A stretch of 5,361 nucleotides of DNA from Faecalibacterium prausnitzii (GTDB lineage: Bacteria; Bacillota; Clostridia; Oscillospirales; Ruminococcaceae): NCBI GenBank assembly GCA_002313795.1, contig DCCL01000120.1, positions 1 through 5,361 of the forward strand, read 5' to 3'. Of the stretch, positions 1-5,094 are shown one piece after another. How positions within the stretch are numbered: position 1 is the stretch's first letter; every line of letters starts with the position of its first letter. Under the pieces are notes generated by a model. It saw nothing but the letters and a program-made list of their open reading frames with translations. It made no database searches and was not told the DNA's origin. The position numbers and the translations under genes were made by a program.

Positions 1-1
1 G

Positions 2-277
2 GAAAGCGTGTTTGAAATCAGCAGCGAACTGTACTACTGGAAGCGCTGGCAGGCCTATTGCAAGGCGAACGGCATTGACAGAATATCAGTTTACGAATTG
101 CGGCACACCTTTGTTTCCGTGGTCAAGACGCTGCCAGCGGGTGAAATCAAAGAGCTGGTAGGCCACAGCCAGAACATGGACACTTTCGGCCAGTATTCCC
201 ACGCCCTCACCGGGGACGCGGAAAACACCGCTCAGGCCGTCAATGCTGCATTTCTCAAACTGCTGGGAAACGGCTGA
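2..277 (+). CDS. Tyrosine-recombinase integrase, C-terminal part (5' end outside window)
   Basis: This is the C-terminal catalytic region of a phage/ICE-type tyrosine recombinase, which cuts and rejoins DNA at attachment sites. The frame is open to the left edge, so the GTG at 8 is probably internal and the gene starts outside the window. Counting from the first full codon, I see the box II arginine in YELRHTF (R34), the LVGHS histidine (H55) and the nucleophilic tyrosine in QYSHAL (Y65), in normal order and spacing. The His of the usual HxxR motif is replaced by Tyr (YELR). The protein ends 25 residues after the catalytic Tyr, a normal length. It reads toward a tRNA 3'-end fragment about 140 bp downstream, which fits the integrase of an element inserted in that tRNA gene. 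Family assignment is firm; the type of element (prophage, ICE, island) cannot be told from here. Confidence 0.88.
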   Translation, partial: ESVFEISSELYYWKRWQAYCKANGIDRISVYELRHTFVSVVKTLPAGEIKELVGHSQNMDTFGQYSHALTGDAENTAQAVNAAFLKLLGNG

Positions 278-281
278 TTTG

Positions 282-301
282 TAACACACTTTTTAACACA
301 C
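282..301. repeat. Direct repeat TAACACAC x2
   Basis: Two exact copies of TAACACAC start 12 bp apart immediately after the integrase stop codon. They are candidate integrase arm-binding sites because of their place between int and the tRNA-derived core. The copy number is small, so chance cannot be excluded. Confidence 0.4.
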
Positions 302-382
302 AGTTGTTTCCAACATTCTTGCATAGTGCGTAGAATGATACATGATTCAAGATAAAAATAGCGCTGGCAAGCGGATAAAATT

Positions 383-399
383 CGGCGTTTTACGGCGTT
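383..399. repeat. Direct repeat CGGCGTT x2, one helical turn apart
   Basis: CGGCGTT occurs at 383-389 and 393-399, one DNA turn apart on the same face of the helix, about 20 bp before the tRNA-derived fragment. It could bind a recombination accessory factor. This is inference from geometry only. Confidence 0.3.
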
Positions 400-411
400 G
401 GAACGCGGTTT

Positions 412-439
412 ATTAGTTCGATTCCCATTGCCCGCTCCA
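412..439 (+). other. attachment-site core: 3' fragment of a tRNA gene (probably tRNA-Gly)
   Basis: The sequence reads as the last third of a tRNA: T-loop TTCGATT (417-423), 3' T-stem CCCAT (424-428), 3' acceptor strand TGCCCGC (429-435), discriminator T436 and encoded CCA (437-439). The 5' T-stem position (412-416, ATTAG) pairs at only three of five positions. There is no anticodon arm, D arm or 5' acceptor strand upstream, so this is not a functional tRNA. A TGCCCGC acceptor strand with discriminator U is typical of bacterial tRNA-Gly with a GCGGGCA 5' end. A duplicated tRNA tail beside an integrase is the hallmark of site-specific integration into a tRNA 3' end. The crossover probably lies at or just 3' of G416, where the match to a tRNA begins. 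Confidence 0.72.
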
Positions 440-446
440 CATTTTC

Positions 447-480
447 AGACGCTGATTCGTTGAGATTCAGCGTCTTTTTT
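447..480 (+). terminator. Intrinsic terminator, probably the native tRNA-Gly terminator
   Basis: A perfect 9-bp stem, AGACGCTGA (447-455) with TCAGCGTCT (467-475), is followed by six T residues (475-480). It begins 7 nt after the CCA of the tRNA fragment. Its position suggests it is the original terminator of the target tRNA, displaced from the intact gene by the inserted element. It would also stop transcription leaving the integrase gene. Confidence 0.85.
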
Positions 481-693
481 ATGTTTTGACCCCACTTTTG
501 TTTTTTTAGTCATTTCCAGTCACTTATAGCATCCGAATCACGGAAGAACGCCGTGCTGTCAGCAACAGCAGAAGACCGTCCCGTAAAAAGTATCCGGGAC
601 GGCCTTCTGCTGTTACTTTCTTTCTGCCTTTTCTTACAGAGCTTTTGTCCGGGGTGCTTGGGAGAAAGACTGTTTTTCTCTATTTCGGCTGGC
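481..693. other. Non-coding gap between element junction and phage-like cassette
   Basis: I see no supported gene here. The left part (481-560) is AT-rich with T-tracts and no recognisable motif. The right part holds a long hairpin (annotated separately at 564-614) and the 80-nt 3' flank of the small membrane-protein gene, which is pyrimidine-rich on the + strand. Confidence 0.5.
564..614 (-). terminator. 20-bp hairpin at the 3' end of the phage-like cassette
   Basis: The arms 564-583 (ending CCGTCCCG) and 595-614 (starting CGGGACGG) form a 20-bp stem with an 11-nt loop. The single imperfect position (A575/C603) is an A-C mismatch in a + strand RNA but a G-U pair in a minus strand RNA. The structure is therefore fully paired only in the transcript of the minus-strand cassette. 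It lies 80 nt past the stop codon of the last gene. No U-tract follows the stem on the minus strand, so it is not a textbook intrinsic terminator. It may act with Rho or as a 3'-end stabilising hairpin. Confidence 0.5.
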
Positions 694-930
694 TTATGGT
701 CTGTCGTGCGGGCCTTTTCGCTCTGCCTCCAGGTCGGCGATGCGGTGGTTGGCCACCTTCATCTGCTCTTCCAGCACCGGGACGCGCTGGGCAAAATTAT
801 TGTGAGCCCGCACTTCCCGGGTCAGTTCTTCCAGCTTGGTATCCGTCACCGCCTGGCTCTTCCCGTTGGCGATGAGCACGCCGATAAGGGTCACGGCCCC
901 GGTGATGAGGGCTGCGAGAATCGTCTCCAC
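694..930 (-). CDS. Small membrane-anchored coiled-coil phage protein (holin-like position)
   Basis: The predicted protein has 78 residues from the GTG at 930. Residues 4-22 (ILAALITGAVTLIGVLIA) form one hydrophobic segment. The remainder is charged and helical with a coiled-coil pattern (KLEELTREVR, then VLEEQMKVANHRIADLE). Such small proteins are common next to endolysin genes in Firmicute prophages and are often labelled holin-like or XhlA-like, although in XhlA the membrane segment is C-terminal. GTG 930 is 5 nt after the stop of the M15 peptidase gene and has GAGG just upstream, which implies coupled translation. Upstream in-frame GTGs at 939 and 948 would add 3 or 6 residues and overlap the peptidase gene. 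It is the last gene of the minus-strand cassette. A role in membrane permeabilisation or anchoring the lysin is inferred. Confidence 0.72.
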   Translation of the reverse strand: METILAALITGAVTLIGVLIANGKSQAVTDTKLEELTREVRAHNNFAQRVPVLEEQMKVANHRIADLEAERKGPHDRP

Positions 931-935
931 TGCCC

Positions 936-1352
936 TCACCCCTTCCACCGGCTCATGCCTGCCCGGGTATCGATGTGCACCCAGCCGGTGCTGCGTCTGG
1001 GATGCGCTGCATCCTTCGGGTAGCAGCCGATGCCACCCCGGCCGGGCAGCAGAGTCTCGGCATAGGCAGCAACAGCAGCCACCGGCACGCCCTCTACCCA
1101 GAAGTCTGCGGCCCGACCCAGAAGATGCTGACTGGACTTTGCGCCGCCCACGGCCGCATTATGCGCCGTGGTGCGGTAGCCGCTGGTGATATGCACCGGC
1201 CTGCCGAAATGCTCCCGGATGCACTGCAGAGCCACCACCAGCTCATCGTCCAGCTTCAGACTGTCGCTGCCCGGGCAGGCGAACTCCTTTACCCGGAATC
1301 CGGGCGAGAGCTGCCGGGTGCCGTCCCGGGAAAGGGTATATTCTCTTATCAT
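936..1352 (-). CDS. M15-family zinc peptidase (phage endolysin-like, D-Ala-D-Ala/peptide cross-link hydrolase)
   Basis: The protein has 138 residues and matches the M15 peptidase fold (VanY/D-Ala-D-Ala carboxypeptidase and phage L-alanyl-D-glutamate endopeptidase type), which cleaves peptidoglycan stem peptides. Visible hallmarks are FRVKEFACPGSD near the N-terminus, SGYRT (57-61), the zinc motif SQHLLGRAAD with H76 and D83, and WVHID with H126 as the third ligand. There is no signal peptide and no separate cell-wall-binding domain; the protein is the catalytic domain alone, as is common for small prophage lysins. The ATG at 1352 is chosen over the upstream ATG at 1403 because it has GGAGG seven bases ahead and because 1403 overlaps the tail-fibre gene. 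It lies 47 nt after the tail-fibre gene and 5 nt before the small membrane protein, which suggests one operon. Confidence 0.9.
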   Translation of the reverse strand: MIREYTLSRDGTRQLSPGFRVKEFACPGSDSLKLDDELVVALQCIREHFGRPVHITSGYRTTAHNAAVGGAKSSQHLLGRAADFWVEGVPVAAVAAYAETLLPGRGGIGCYPKDAAHPRRSTGWVHIDTRAGMSRWKG

Positions 1353-1367
1353 CAACGACCTCCATTT
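1353..1367 (-). promoter_or_regulatory. Ribosome binding site deciding the lysin start
   Basis: On the minus strand GGAGG (complement of 1359-1363 region) precedes ATG 1352 by about 6-7 nt. The alternative ATG at 1403 has no comparable site, so the 138-aa form is preferred. Confidence 0.75.
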
Positions 1368-1399
1368 TCCCTGATGTCTTCCACAAAGACGTCCTCTTA

Positions 1400-2704
1400 T
1401 CACGCCACTCTCCGCCAGGTGTACACATAGTAGGCGGGCGGCTGCACGGTATCGGAGGCGCCGTAGACGCTGCTGCTCCAGGAGGCGTTCAGGTAGACCC
1501 GGGAGTAGGTGTTGCCGATGCCCTCTTCACCAACGGCCGGAACACGATTGCTTTTGCTGTTGGTGTCGCGCTGCAAAGCGCCCTCATTCTCGCTTCCTTC
1601 TCCGGAGCCCTGCAAGCCATCTCGGTCGCCCCAGAAGTGCATCACACCAAAAATGTTCGGCAGGCCGGCCTCTGCGGTGGTGCCCGCAGCGTGCGTGCCA
1701 CTGGCACCCATCAGGACGCGGTCCTGCGCGATCTGTTCCCAGCTGCCGCCGAAAAGCTCCGCCGGGCTGGTGGCATCAGTGCTCTGGTAGATGCTTCCCA
1801 CCGGGTGCACCCAGTCCAGCAGGCTTCTTCTGAGACCGGAGACCATAAATGTCATGTGGCTTCCGCAGATGTCCACGCCGCCGTCTGCTCCGATATTGAG
1901 CACACCGTATTCTGCCAGTCCCGCACCCGGGTTCTGCCGGGTCAGCTGGAAGACACTGTTCGGCGACCAGGGGCGCAGGCAGTAAACGTCTCCATTTGCG
2001 CAGGTCCACTTCAGACCGGTGCTCGTCTGCTTGAAGTCCAGATTTCCGCTCACCTCGCCGCCGGTCTTATCCAGCTTCTTTTTGAGGGCATCGCCCACGG
2101 CTTTTGCGTCCGCTGCCTTGCCGCTGACCGCGAGGGAAGCGTCCATCTCTGCATCTTTTCCCGGAATGCCCTGCGGGCCGGGGTCGCCTTTCGGGCCGGG
2201 CTCACCTCTGAAATCCCCGGAAGCGATCCCATCCCGGAGTTCCTGCAAGCTCCTCTCCGCAGATGCGGCTGCCGTCTGTGCGGCGTCCCGGCTCTCTGCA
2301 CCGGCCCGCTCCACCTGTTCCACGAACTGCTGCCAGGACGGTGCTTCCGGTTCCGGCATCTGGCCGTCTTCGGTGCCGGAGTTCGCCGCCACCCGATACC
2401 GGATGTCTGCACTGGTGAGGGTGTGTGCGCCATCGCTGCCCTCGAATGTGATACTGCCCTCACCCGGCAGAGCGGTGACAAATGCGGGCACCTCCACTGC
2501 ACCATCTTCCACCAGAGACGAGGGCAGGTCGCTGCCGGGCGTATGCCAGAACGCCCGGACCTTCAGCCCCTGCCACTCGCCGGTGAGGTTGACTCGCAGC
2601 CGGTAGACACCGCGGTTCCTGCTGTAACCGAACCGCAGCAGATCTTCATAGCCTGCCGCCTTTACGGCTCCCGAAGATGCAAGCGTCAAATCATACTCTA
2701 TCAT
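1400..2704 (-). CDS. Phage tail-fibre / baseplate-like protein with collagen-like segment
   Basis: The protein has 434 residues. Residues 1-105 form a beta-rich N-terminal module (MIEYDLTL ... YRVAAN) of the type that attaches phage fibres to baseplates. A Pro/Glu-rich linker leads to an Ala-rich coiled coil (about 123-159). Next is a collagen-like run of six G-X-Y triplets, GEPGPKGDPGPQGIPGKD (167-184), a trimerisation element common in phage fibres. The C-terminal part carries HPVGSIYQSTDATSPAELFGG (300-320), a motif of phage tail-collar/baseplate proteins, and ends in PPAYYVYTWRRVA, typical of fibre tips. Such proteins bind the host surface. The ATG at 2704 is chosen because a strong AAGGAGG lies 5 nt upstream; an in-frame ATG at 2821 has none. 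It is the first gene of a cassette with an M15 lysin and a small membrane protein, with a promoter at 2859-2887. No other virion gene is near, which is unusual. The exact receptor is unknown. Confidence 0.87.
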   Translation of the reverse strand: MIEYDLTLASSGAVKAAGYEDLLRFGYSRNRGVYRLRVNLTGEWQGLKVRAFWHTPGSDLPSSLVEDGAVEVPAFVTALPGEGSITFEGSDGAHTLTSADIRYRVAANSGTEDGQMPEPEAPSWQQFVEQVERAGAESRDAAQTAAASAERSLQELRDGIASGDFRGEPGPKGDPGPQGIPGKDAEMDASLAVSGKAADAKAVGDALKKKLDKTGGEVSGNLDFKQTSTGLKWTCANGDVYCLRPWSPNSVFQLTRQNPGAGLAEYGVLNIGADGGVDICGSHMTFMVSGLRRSLLDWVHPVGSIYQSTDATSPAELFGGSWEQIAQDRVLMGASGTHAAGTTAEAGLPNIFGVMHFWGDRDGLQGSGEGSENEGALQRDTNSKSNRVPAVGEEGIGNTYSRVYLNASWSSSVYGASDTVQPPAYYVYTWRRVA

Positions 2705-2716
2705 AAAGACCTCCTT
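2705..2716 (-). promoter_or_regulatory. Strong Shine-Dalgarno site of the tail-fibre gene
   Basis: AAGGAGG on the minus strand ends 5 nt before the ATG at 2704. It is close to the full anti-16S complement, and it fixes the start against the longer in-frame alternative at 2821. Confidence 0.8.
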
Positions 2717-2735
2717 TTCGGCAGCTGTTTTCCCG

Positions 2736-2765
2736 GCACAGAGCCCGCTGCCCCTGTCTCTGTGC
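2736..2765 (-). repeat. Inverted repeat in the leader of the tail-fibre mRNA
   Basis: GCACAGAG (2736-2743) and CTCTGTGC (2758-2765) are perfect complements separated by 14 nt. In the mRNA from the promoter at 2859-2887 this would be a hairpin about 20 nt ahead of the Shine-Dalgarno site. It could modulate translation or stability; no riboswitch family is recognised. Confidence 0.45.
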
Positions 2766-2834
2766 TTCGTCCCCGCCCGACCGGTCGTATGTTCCGCAGC
2801 CGCCGGCAGCTGCGTTTGCACAACCTTTCCGTGT

Positions 2835-2960
2835 TTATTTTCGGGCTTCTTGTGCCATATGGTAGCATTTGAAATCCATCAAGTCAACGCTTTTTAGAAA
2901 ACAGTCGGAAAGCTGTGCCGGAAGGCGCAAAAATCTGCGCTTATCGCAAACAGGGAGCAT
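2835..2960 (-). CDS. Possible 41-residue small protein upstream of the tail-fibre gene
   Basis: An ATG at 2960 has GGAG (2969-2972) 8 nt upstream on the minus strand and opens a frame of 41 codons ending in TAA at 2835. The product is basic at its start (DKRRFLRLP), contains three Cys and ends in MAQEARK. It lies downstream of promoter P2 (3016-3043), and the cassette promoter P1 falls inside its 3' half. I recognise no family. It may be a regulatory leader peptide, a gene remnant or chance; the ribosome binding site and upstream promoter are the only support. Confidence 0.22.
   Translation of the reverse strand: MLPVCDKRRFLRLPAQLSDCFLKSVDLMDFKCYHMAQEARK
2859..2887 (-). promoter_or_regulatory. 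Sigma-A promoter P1 of the phage-like cassette
   Basis: On the minus strand a -35 box TTGACT (2882-2887), a 17-bp spacer and a -10 box TACCAT (2859-2864) make a good vegetative promoter. Transcription would start near 2852, giving a leader of about 150 nt before the tail-fibre ATG at 2704. It gives the tail-fibre/lysin/membrane-protein cassette its own constitutive-type promoter. Confidence 0.72.
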
Positions 2961-3015
2961 CGTGCAATCTCCAGCAGCAGGTTTGTGACATAACACTTGC
3001 GGATGCTGGCAGCAC

Positions 3016-3043
3016 ATTATAGCAATTCAACTTTTTAATGCAA
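3016..3043 (-). promoter_or_regulatory. Second minus-strand promoter P2 with perfect TATAAT
   Basis: The minus strand reads TTGCAT (3038-3043), a 16-bp spacer, then TATAAT (3016-3021). Transcription would begin near 3009 and run toward the phage-like cassette, as a tandem upstream promoter or a short RNA of its own. One arm of a perfect 10-bp inverted repeat fills most of the spacer, and the other arm lies just upstream of the -35 box, as for an operator. The -35 box is weak, so P2 may need an activator. Confidence 0.52.
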
Positions 3044-3063
3044 CAGCAACAACGTTGAATTGC
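3022..3063. repeat. Perfect 10-bp inverted repeat straddling promoter P2 (candidate operator)
   Basis: GCAATTCAAC (3022-3031) and GTTGAATTGC (3054-3063) are exact inverted copies with centres 32 bp apart, about three helical turns. One arm sits between the -10 and -35 boxes of P2 and the other upstream of -35. That geometry suits a repressor that binds as two cooperating units or loops the DNA. No cognate regulator gene is in the window. Confidence 0.6.
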
Positions 3064-3206
3064 ATATCGCAAATATGCTGTTTTGATGTTGCACGAATCT
3101 TTTGACTTGCGATAAAAATAAAAACGGAAAAGGAAGAGAACCACGCCGAACACAAGAAATGCACAAAGCCACAAGGTTATTATCGCATCTCTTCCCCTAT
3201 GGAAAC

Positions 3207-3253
3207 AAAACAGACCGGCCTGAGCTCTGCATCGCGCAGAACTCAGGCCGGTC
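3207..3253 (-). terminator. Intrinsic terminator of the beta-CASP nuclease gene
   Basis: The arms 3213-3230 (GACCGGCCTGAG...) and 3236-3253 (...CTCAGGCCGGTC) form an 18-bp stem with a 5-nt loop. The one imperfect position is a G-U pair in the minus-strand RNA but a C-A mismatch in the plus-strand RNA. The minus strand continues with TGTTTTGTTT. It lies about 100 nt past the stop at 3352 and isolates the nuclease gene from the cassette downstream. Confidence 0.85.
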
Positions 3254-3351
3254 ATGATCAGCTGCTATTTACTATTTATAATGTTATGGCTTACGGGTGG
3301 AGATCCGAAGATTTTTCCGCTCAAACCGCATTCACTCATGCCGCCGGGGCA

Positions 3352-4962
3352 TCATCTGTCCCACTTATCGCACAGAGCGTTGATCTGGTCGGCAAACTTT
3401 GCCAGATCCTTATTGGCACCGCCCTCGTTGTGTTCGATGACCCGCAGCAGGCGCCTGCCAGCATTAAGCAGCCGCTGGAACACCGCAGCCGCACGGGAGA
3501 CAGCACCTTCGCTGACATGGTGCTCGATGCGGACACGGGTGCCCTCCTTCATGCAGACGGCACCTTCGGCTCCGATGGCCCACTGCTCACCATTATAGGG
3601 TGCGCAGGCGGTGAAGCCCTGCTCGGTCAGGGTCTGGGTGAAGACATTCTCCACCTCGTCCTCGCCGTGGATGACGAACACCCGCTTGGGCTTGGGCTCA
3701 AAGGAGTTGACCCAGGTCAGCAGGCCTTCCTTGTCCGCATGGCCGGACAGGCCGGTGAGCTGACAGATCTCCGCCTTGACCTCGATGCTCTCACCGAACA
3801 GCTTGACGTCGGTAGCACCCTCGATGAGGGCACGGCCCAGGGTGCCGATCGCCTGATAGCCCACAAAGAGCACCGTGCACTCCTGCCGCCAGAGGTTGTG
3901 CTTCAGGTGGTGGCGGATACGGCCTGCCTCACACATACCGCTGGCCGAGATGATGACCTTGGGCACCGGGTCGGTGTTGATGGCACGGGATTCGTCGCTG
4001 GTGATGCTGACCTTCAGGCCCGGGAACTGGATGGGGTCCACGCCCCGGTCCAGCAGCTCGTTCGTTTCCTCATCAAAGCAGGCGGGGTCGGTATCCTTGA
4101 AAATGCGGGTGGCCTCAATGGCCAGCGGGCTGTCGATGTAGACCGGGAAGTTGCCGTGGCCCTTCACAAGGCCCTTTTCCTTGATCTCCCGGATGAAATA
4201 GAGCAGCTCCTGCGTGCGGCCCACGGCAAAGCTGGGGATGACCACATTGCCGCCCCGGTCGAAGGTGCGCTGCAGGATCTTGGTCAGCTCGCCCACATAA
4301 TCCGGGCGGGAGCCATGGCTGCGGTCGCCGTAGGTGGACTCCATGAATACATAGTCCGCTTCGGTCAGGTAGGTGGGGTCCTTGATGATGGGTTGATGCA
4401 GGTTGCCGATATCGCCGGAGAACACCAGTTTGGTGGTGGAACCGTTTTCTGTCACCCAGATCTCAATGCTGGCAGAGCCCAGCAGATGGCCCACATCCAC
4501 AAAGCGGATGACAAGGCCGGGAGCAAGCTCTACCTTTGTATCGTACTCCACGCCCCGGAACAGCTCAATGGCCGCCTCGGCATCCTGAATGGTGTACATC
4601 GGCTCTACCGGCTCCGCACCGGAGCGCTGGCCCTTGCGGTTCTTCCACTCAGCTTCGAATTCCTGGATGTGGGCCGAATCACGGAGCATGATGCTGCACA
4701 GCTCTGCCGTGGGCTTCGTGGACCATATCTTTCCCCGGAAGCCGTTGCGTGCCAGCAGCGGCAGCAGACCGGTGTGGTCGATGTGGGCATGGGTCGCCAG
4801 CACGCCGTCGATCTCTCCGGGAGACACCGGCAGGGGCTGGTTCTCGTAGACATCCTTGCCCTGCTCCATGCCGCAATCGATGAGGTAGCGCTGTCCTGCC
4901 GCTTCCAGAAGGGTACAGCTGCCGGTCACTTCGTGGTCAGCACCCAAAAACGTCAGTTTCAT
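3352..4962 (-). CDS. Beta-CASP metallo-beta-lactamase-fold RNA-processing nuclease
   Basis: The protein has 536 residues and belongs to the MBL-fold/beta-CASP group related to CPSF-73/Ysh1, zinc-dependent ribonucleases of RNA maturation and decay. The MBL part (1-about 210) has the zinc motif HAHIDH (H58, H60, D62, H63), GHLLGSA with H159, FSGDIGN with D184 and MESTYGDR with acidic E208 (motif A). The beta-CASP part has IPSFAVGRTQELL (242-254), SASGMCEAGRIRHHL (339-353, motif B His) and SGHAD (H408, motif C). The RMMBL segment near FVIHGED (429-434) follows. All metal ligands are present, so it should be active; the substrate is unknown. Residues from about 470 form a helical C-terminal extension. 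The protein is cytoplasmic, with no signal peptide. ATG 4962 has GGAGG eight bases upstream. It is monocistronic, divergent from typA, and ends in a strong terminator. Confidence 0.94.
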   Translation of the reverse strand: MKLTFLGADHEVTGSCTLLEAAGQRYLIDCGMEQGKDVYENQPLPVSPGEIDGVLATHAHIDHTGLLPLLARNGFRGKIWSTKPTAELCSIMLRDSAHIQEFEAEWKNRKGQRSGAEPVEPMYTIQDAEAAIELFRGVEYDTKVELAPGLVIRFVDVGHLLGSASIEIWVTENGSTTKLVFSGDIGNLHQPIIKDPTYLTEADYVFMESTYGDRSHGSRPDYVGELTKILQRTFDRGGNVVIPSFAVGRTQELLYFIREIKEKGLVKGHGNFPVYIDSPLAIEATRIFKDTDPACFDEETNELLDRGVDPIQFPGLKVSITSDESRAINTDPVPKVIISASGMCEAGRIRHHLKHNLWRQECTVLFVGYQAIGTLGRALIEGATDVKLFGESIEVKAEICQLTGLSGHADKEGLLTWVNSFEPKPKRVFVIHGEDEVENVFTQTLTEQGFTACAPYNGEQWAIGAEGAVCMKEGTRVRIEHHVSEGAVSRAAAVFQRLLNAGRRLLRVIEHNEGGANKDLAKFADQINALCDKWDR

Positions 4963-5003
4963 AAATACACCTCCAACGGATTTTACGCAACTTTGGTATA
5001 TTT

Positions 5004-5009
5004 AGTATA
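5004..5009 (-). promoter_or_regulatory. Extended -10 promoter of the beta-CASP nuclease gene
   Basis: The minus strand reads TGTTATACT, an extended -10 element (TG, one base, TATACT at 5004-5009). No good -35 box is found at 16-18 bp, which is usual for extended -10 promoters. The start would be near 4997, giving a leader of about 35 nt to the ATG at 4962. Confidence 0.6.
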
Positions 5010-5094
5010 ACACATTTGGCTCTGCCATGCCGCCCAAATCGAAGGCCGATTCTCAGGCAAAACGCCGAATTAACCAAAAAATTTTTAGACAATC

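Larger units (their letters stand above)
278..415. other. Non-coding end of the integrated element, with short direct repeats
   Basis: This is the stretch between the integrase stop and the tRNA fragment. No gene is visible. It holds two short tandem-like direct repeats: TAACACAC at 282-289 and 294-301 (12-bp period), and CGGCGTT at 383-389 and 393-399 (10-bp period). Short direct repeats near the crossover site are typical of the arm sites or accessory-protein sites of integrases. That role here is inference from position only. Confidence 0.4.
2942..3114. repeat. Three copies of TATCGCAA around promoter P2
   Basis: The octamer TATCGCAA occurs at 2942-2949 and 3065-3072 on the + strand and at 3107-3114 on the minus strand, and a seven-base version (TATCGCA) is at 3181-3187. 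All four fall in about 250 bp of non-coding DNA around P2. They could be binding sites of one regulator. Confidence 0.4.
2961..3212. other. Low-GC palindrome-rich non-coding region upstream of the cassette
   Basis: This stretch is clearly richer in A+T than its neighbours. It contains P2 and its inverted repeat, plus GCATAT/ATATGC (3062-3067 and 3073-3078), AACAGCA/TGCTGTT (3042-3048 and 3076-3082) and TGCAACA/TGTTGCA (3039-3045 and 3087-3093). I find no convincing gene: one minus-strand frame encodes a hydrophobic run (about 3110-3174) but lacks an ATG and a well-spaced ribosome binding site. A regulatory role is likely. Confidence 0.45.

Noticed and set aside
412..439. A complete tRNA gene
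   Set aside because: Only the T-loop, 3' T-stem and acceptor/CCA part is present; the 5' T-stem pairs poorly and there is no anticodon or D arm upstream.
1637..2872. A 411-codon + strand open frame opposite the tail-fibre gene
   Set aside because: Its translation has no domain features and no ribosome binding site, while the minus strand encodes a clear phage fibre with AAGGAGG.
2941..3255. Minus-strand frame with a hydrophobic run (about 3110-3174) resembling a membrane segment
   Set aside because: The ATG lies inside the nuclease terminator hairpin, the alternative TTG at 3174 has no well-spaced ribosome binding site, and the rest of the frame passes through palindromic DNA giving an implausible Cys run.
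3338..3352. Small hairpin ATGCC/GGCAT at the stop codon of the nuclease gene as a terminator
   Set aside because: The stem is only 5 bp with no T-tract; the 18-bp hairpin with a T-rich tail at 3207-3253 is the better terminator.
3199..5010. A 603-codon + strand open frame opposite the nuclease gene
   Set aside because: It is the antisense shadow of the beta-CASP gene, whose metal-binding motifs, ribosome binding site, promoter and terminator are all on the minus strand. GC-rich codon use keeps the opposite frame open.
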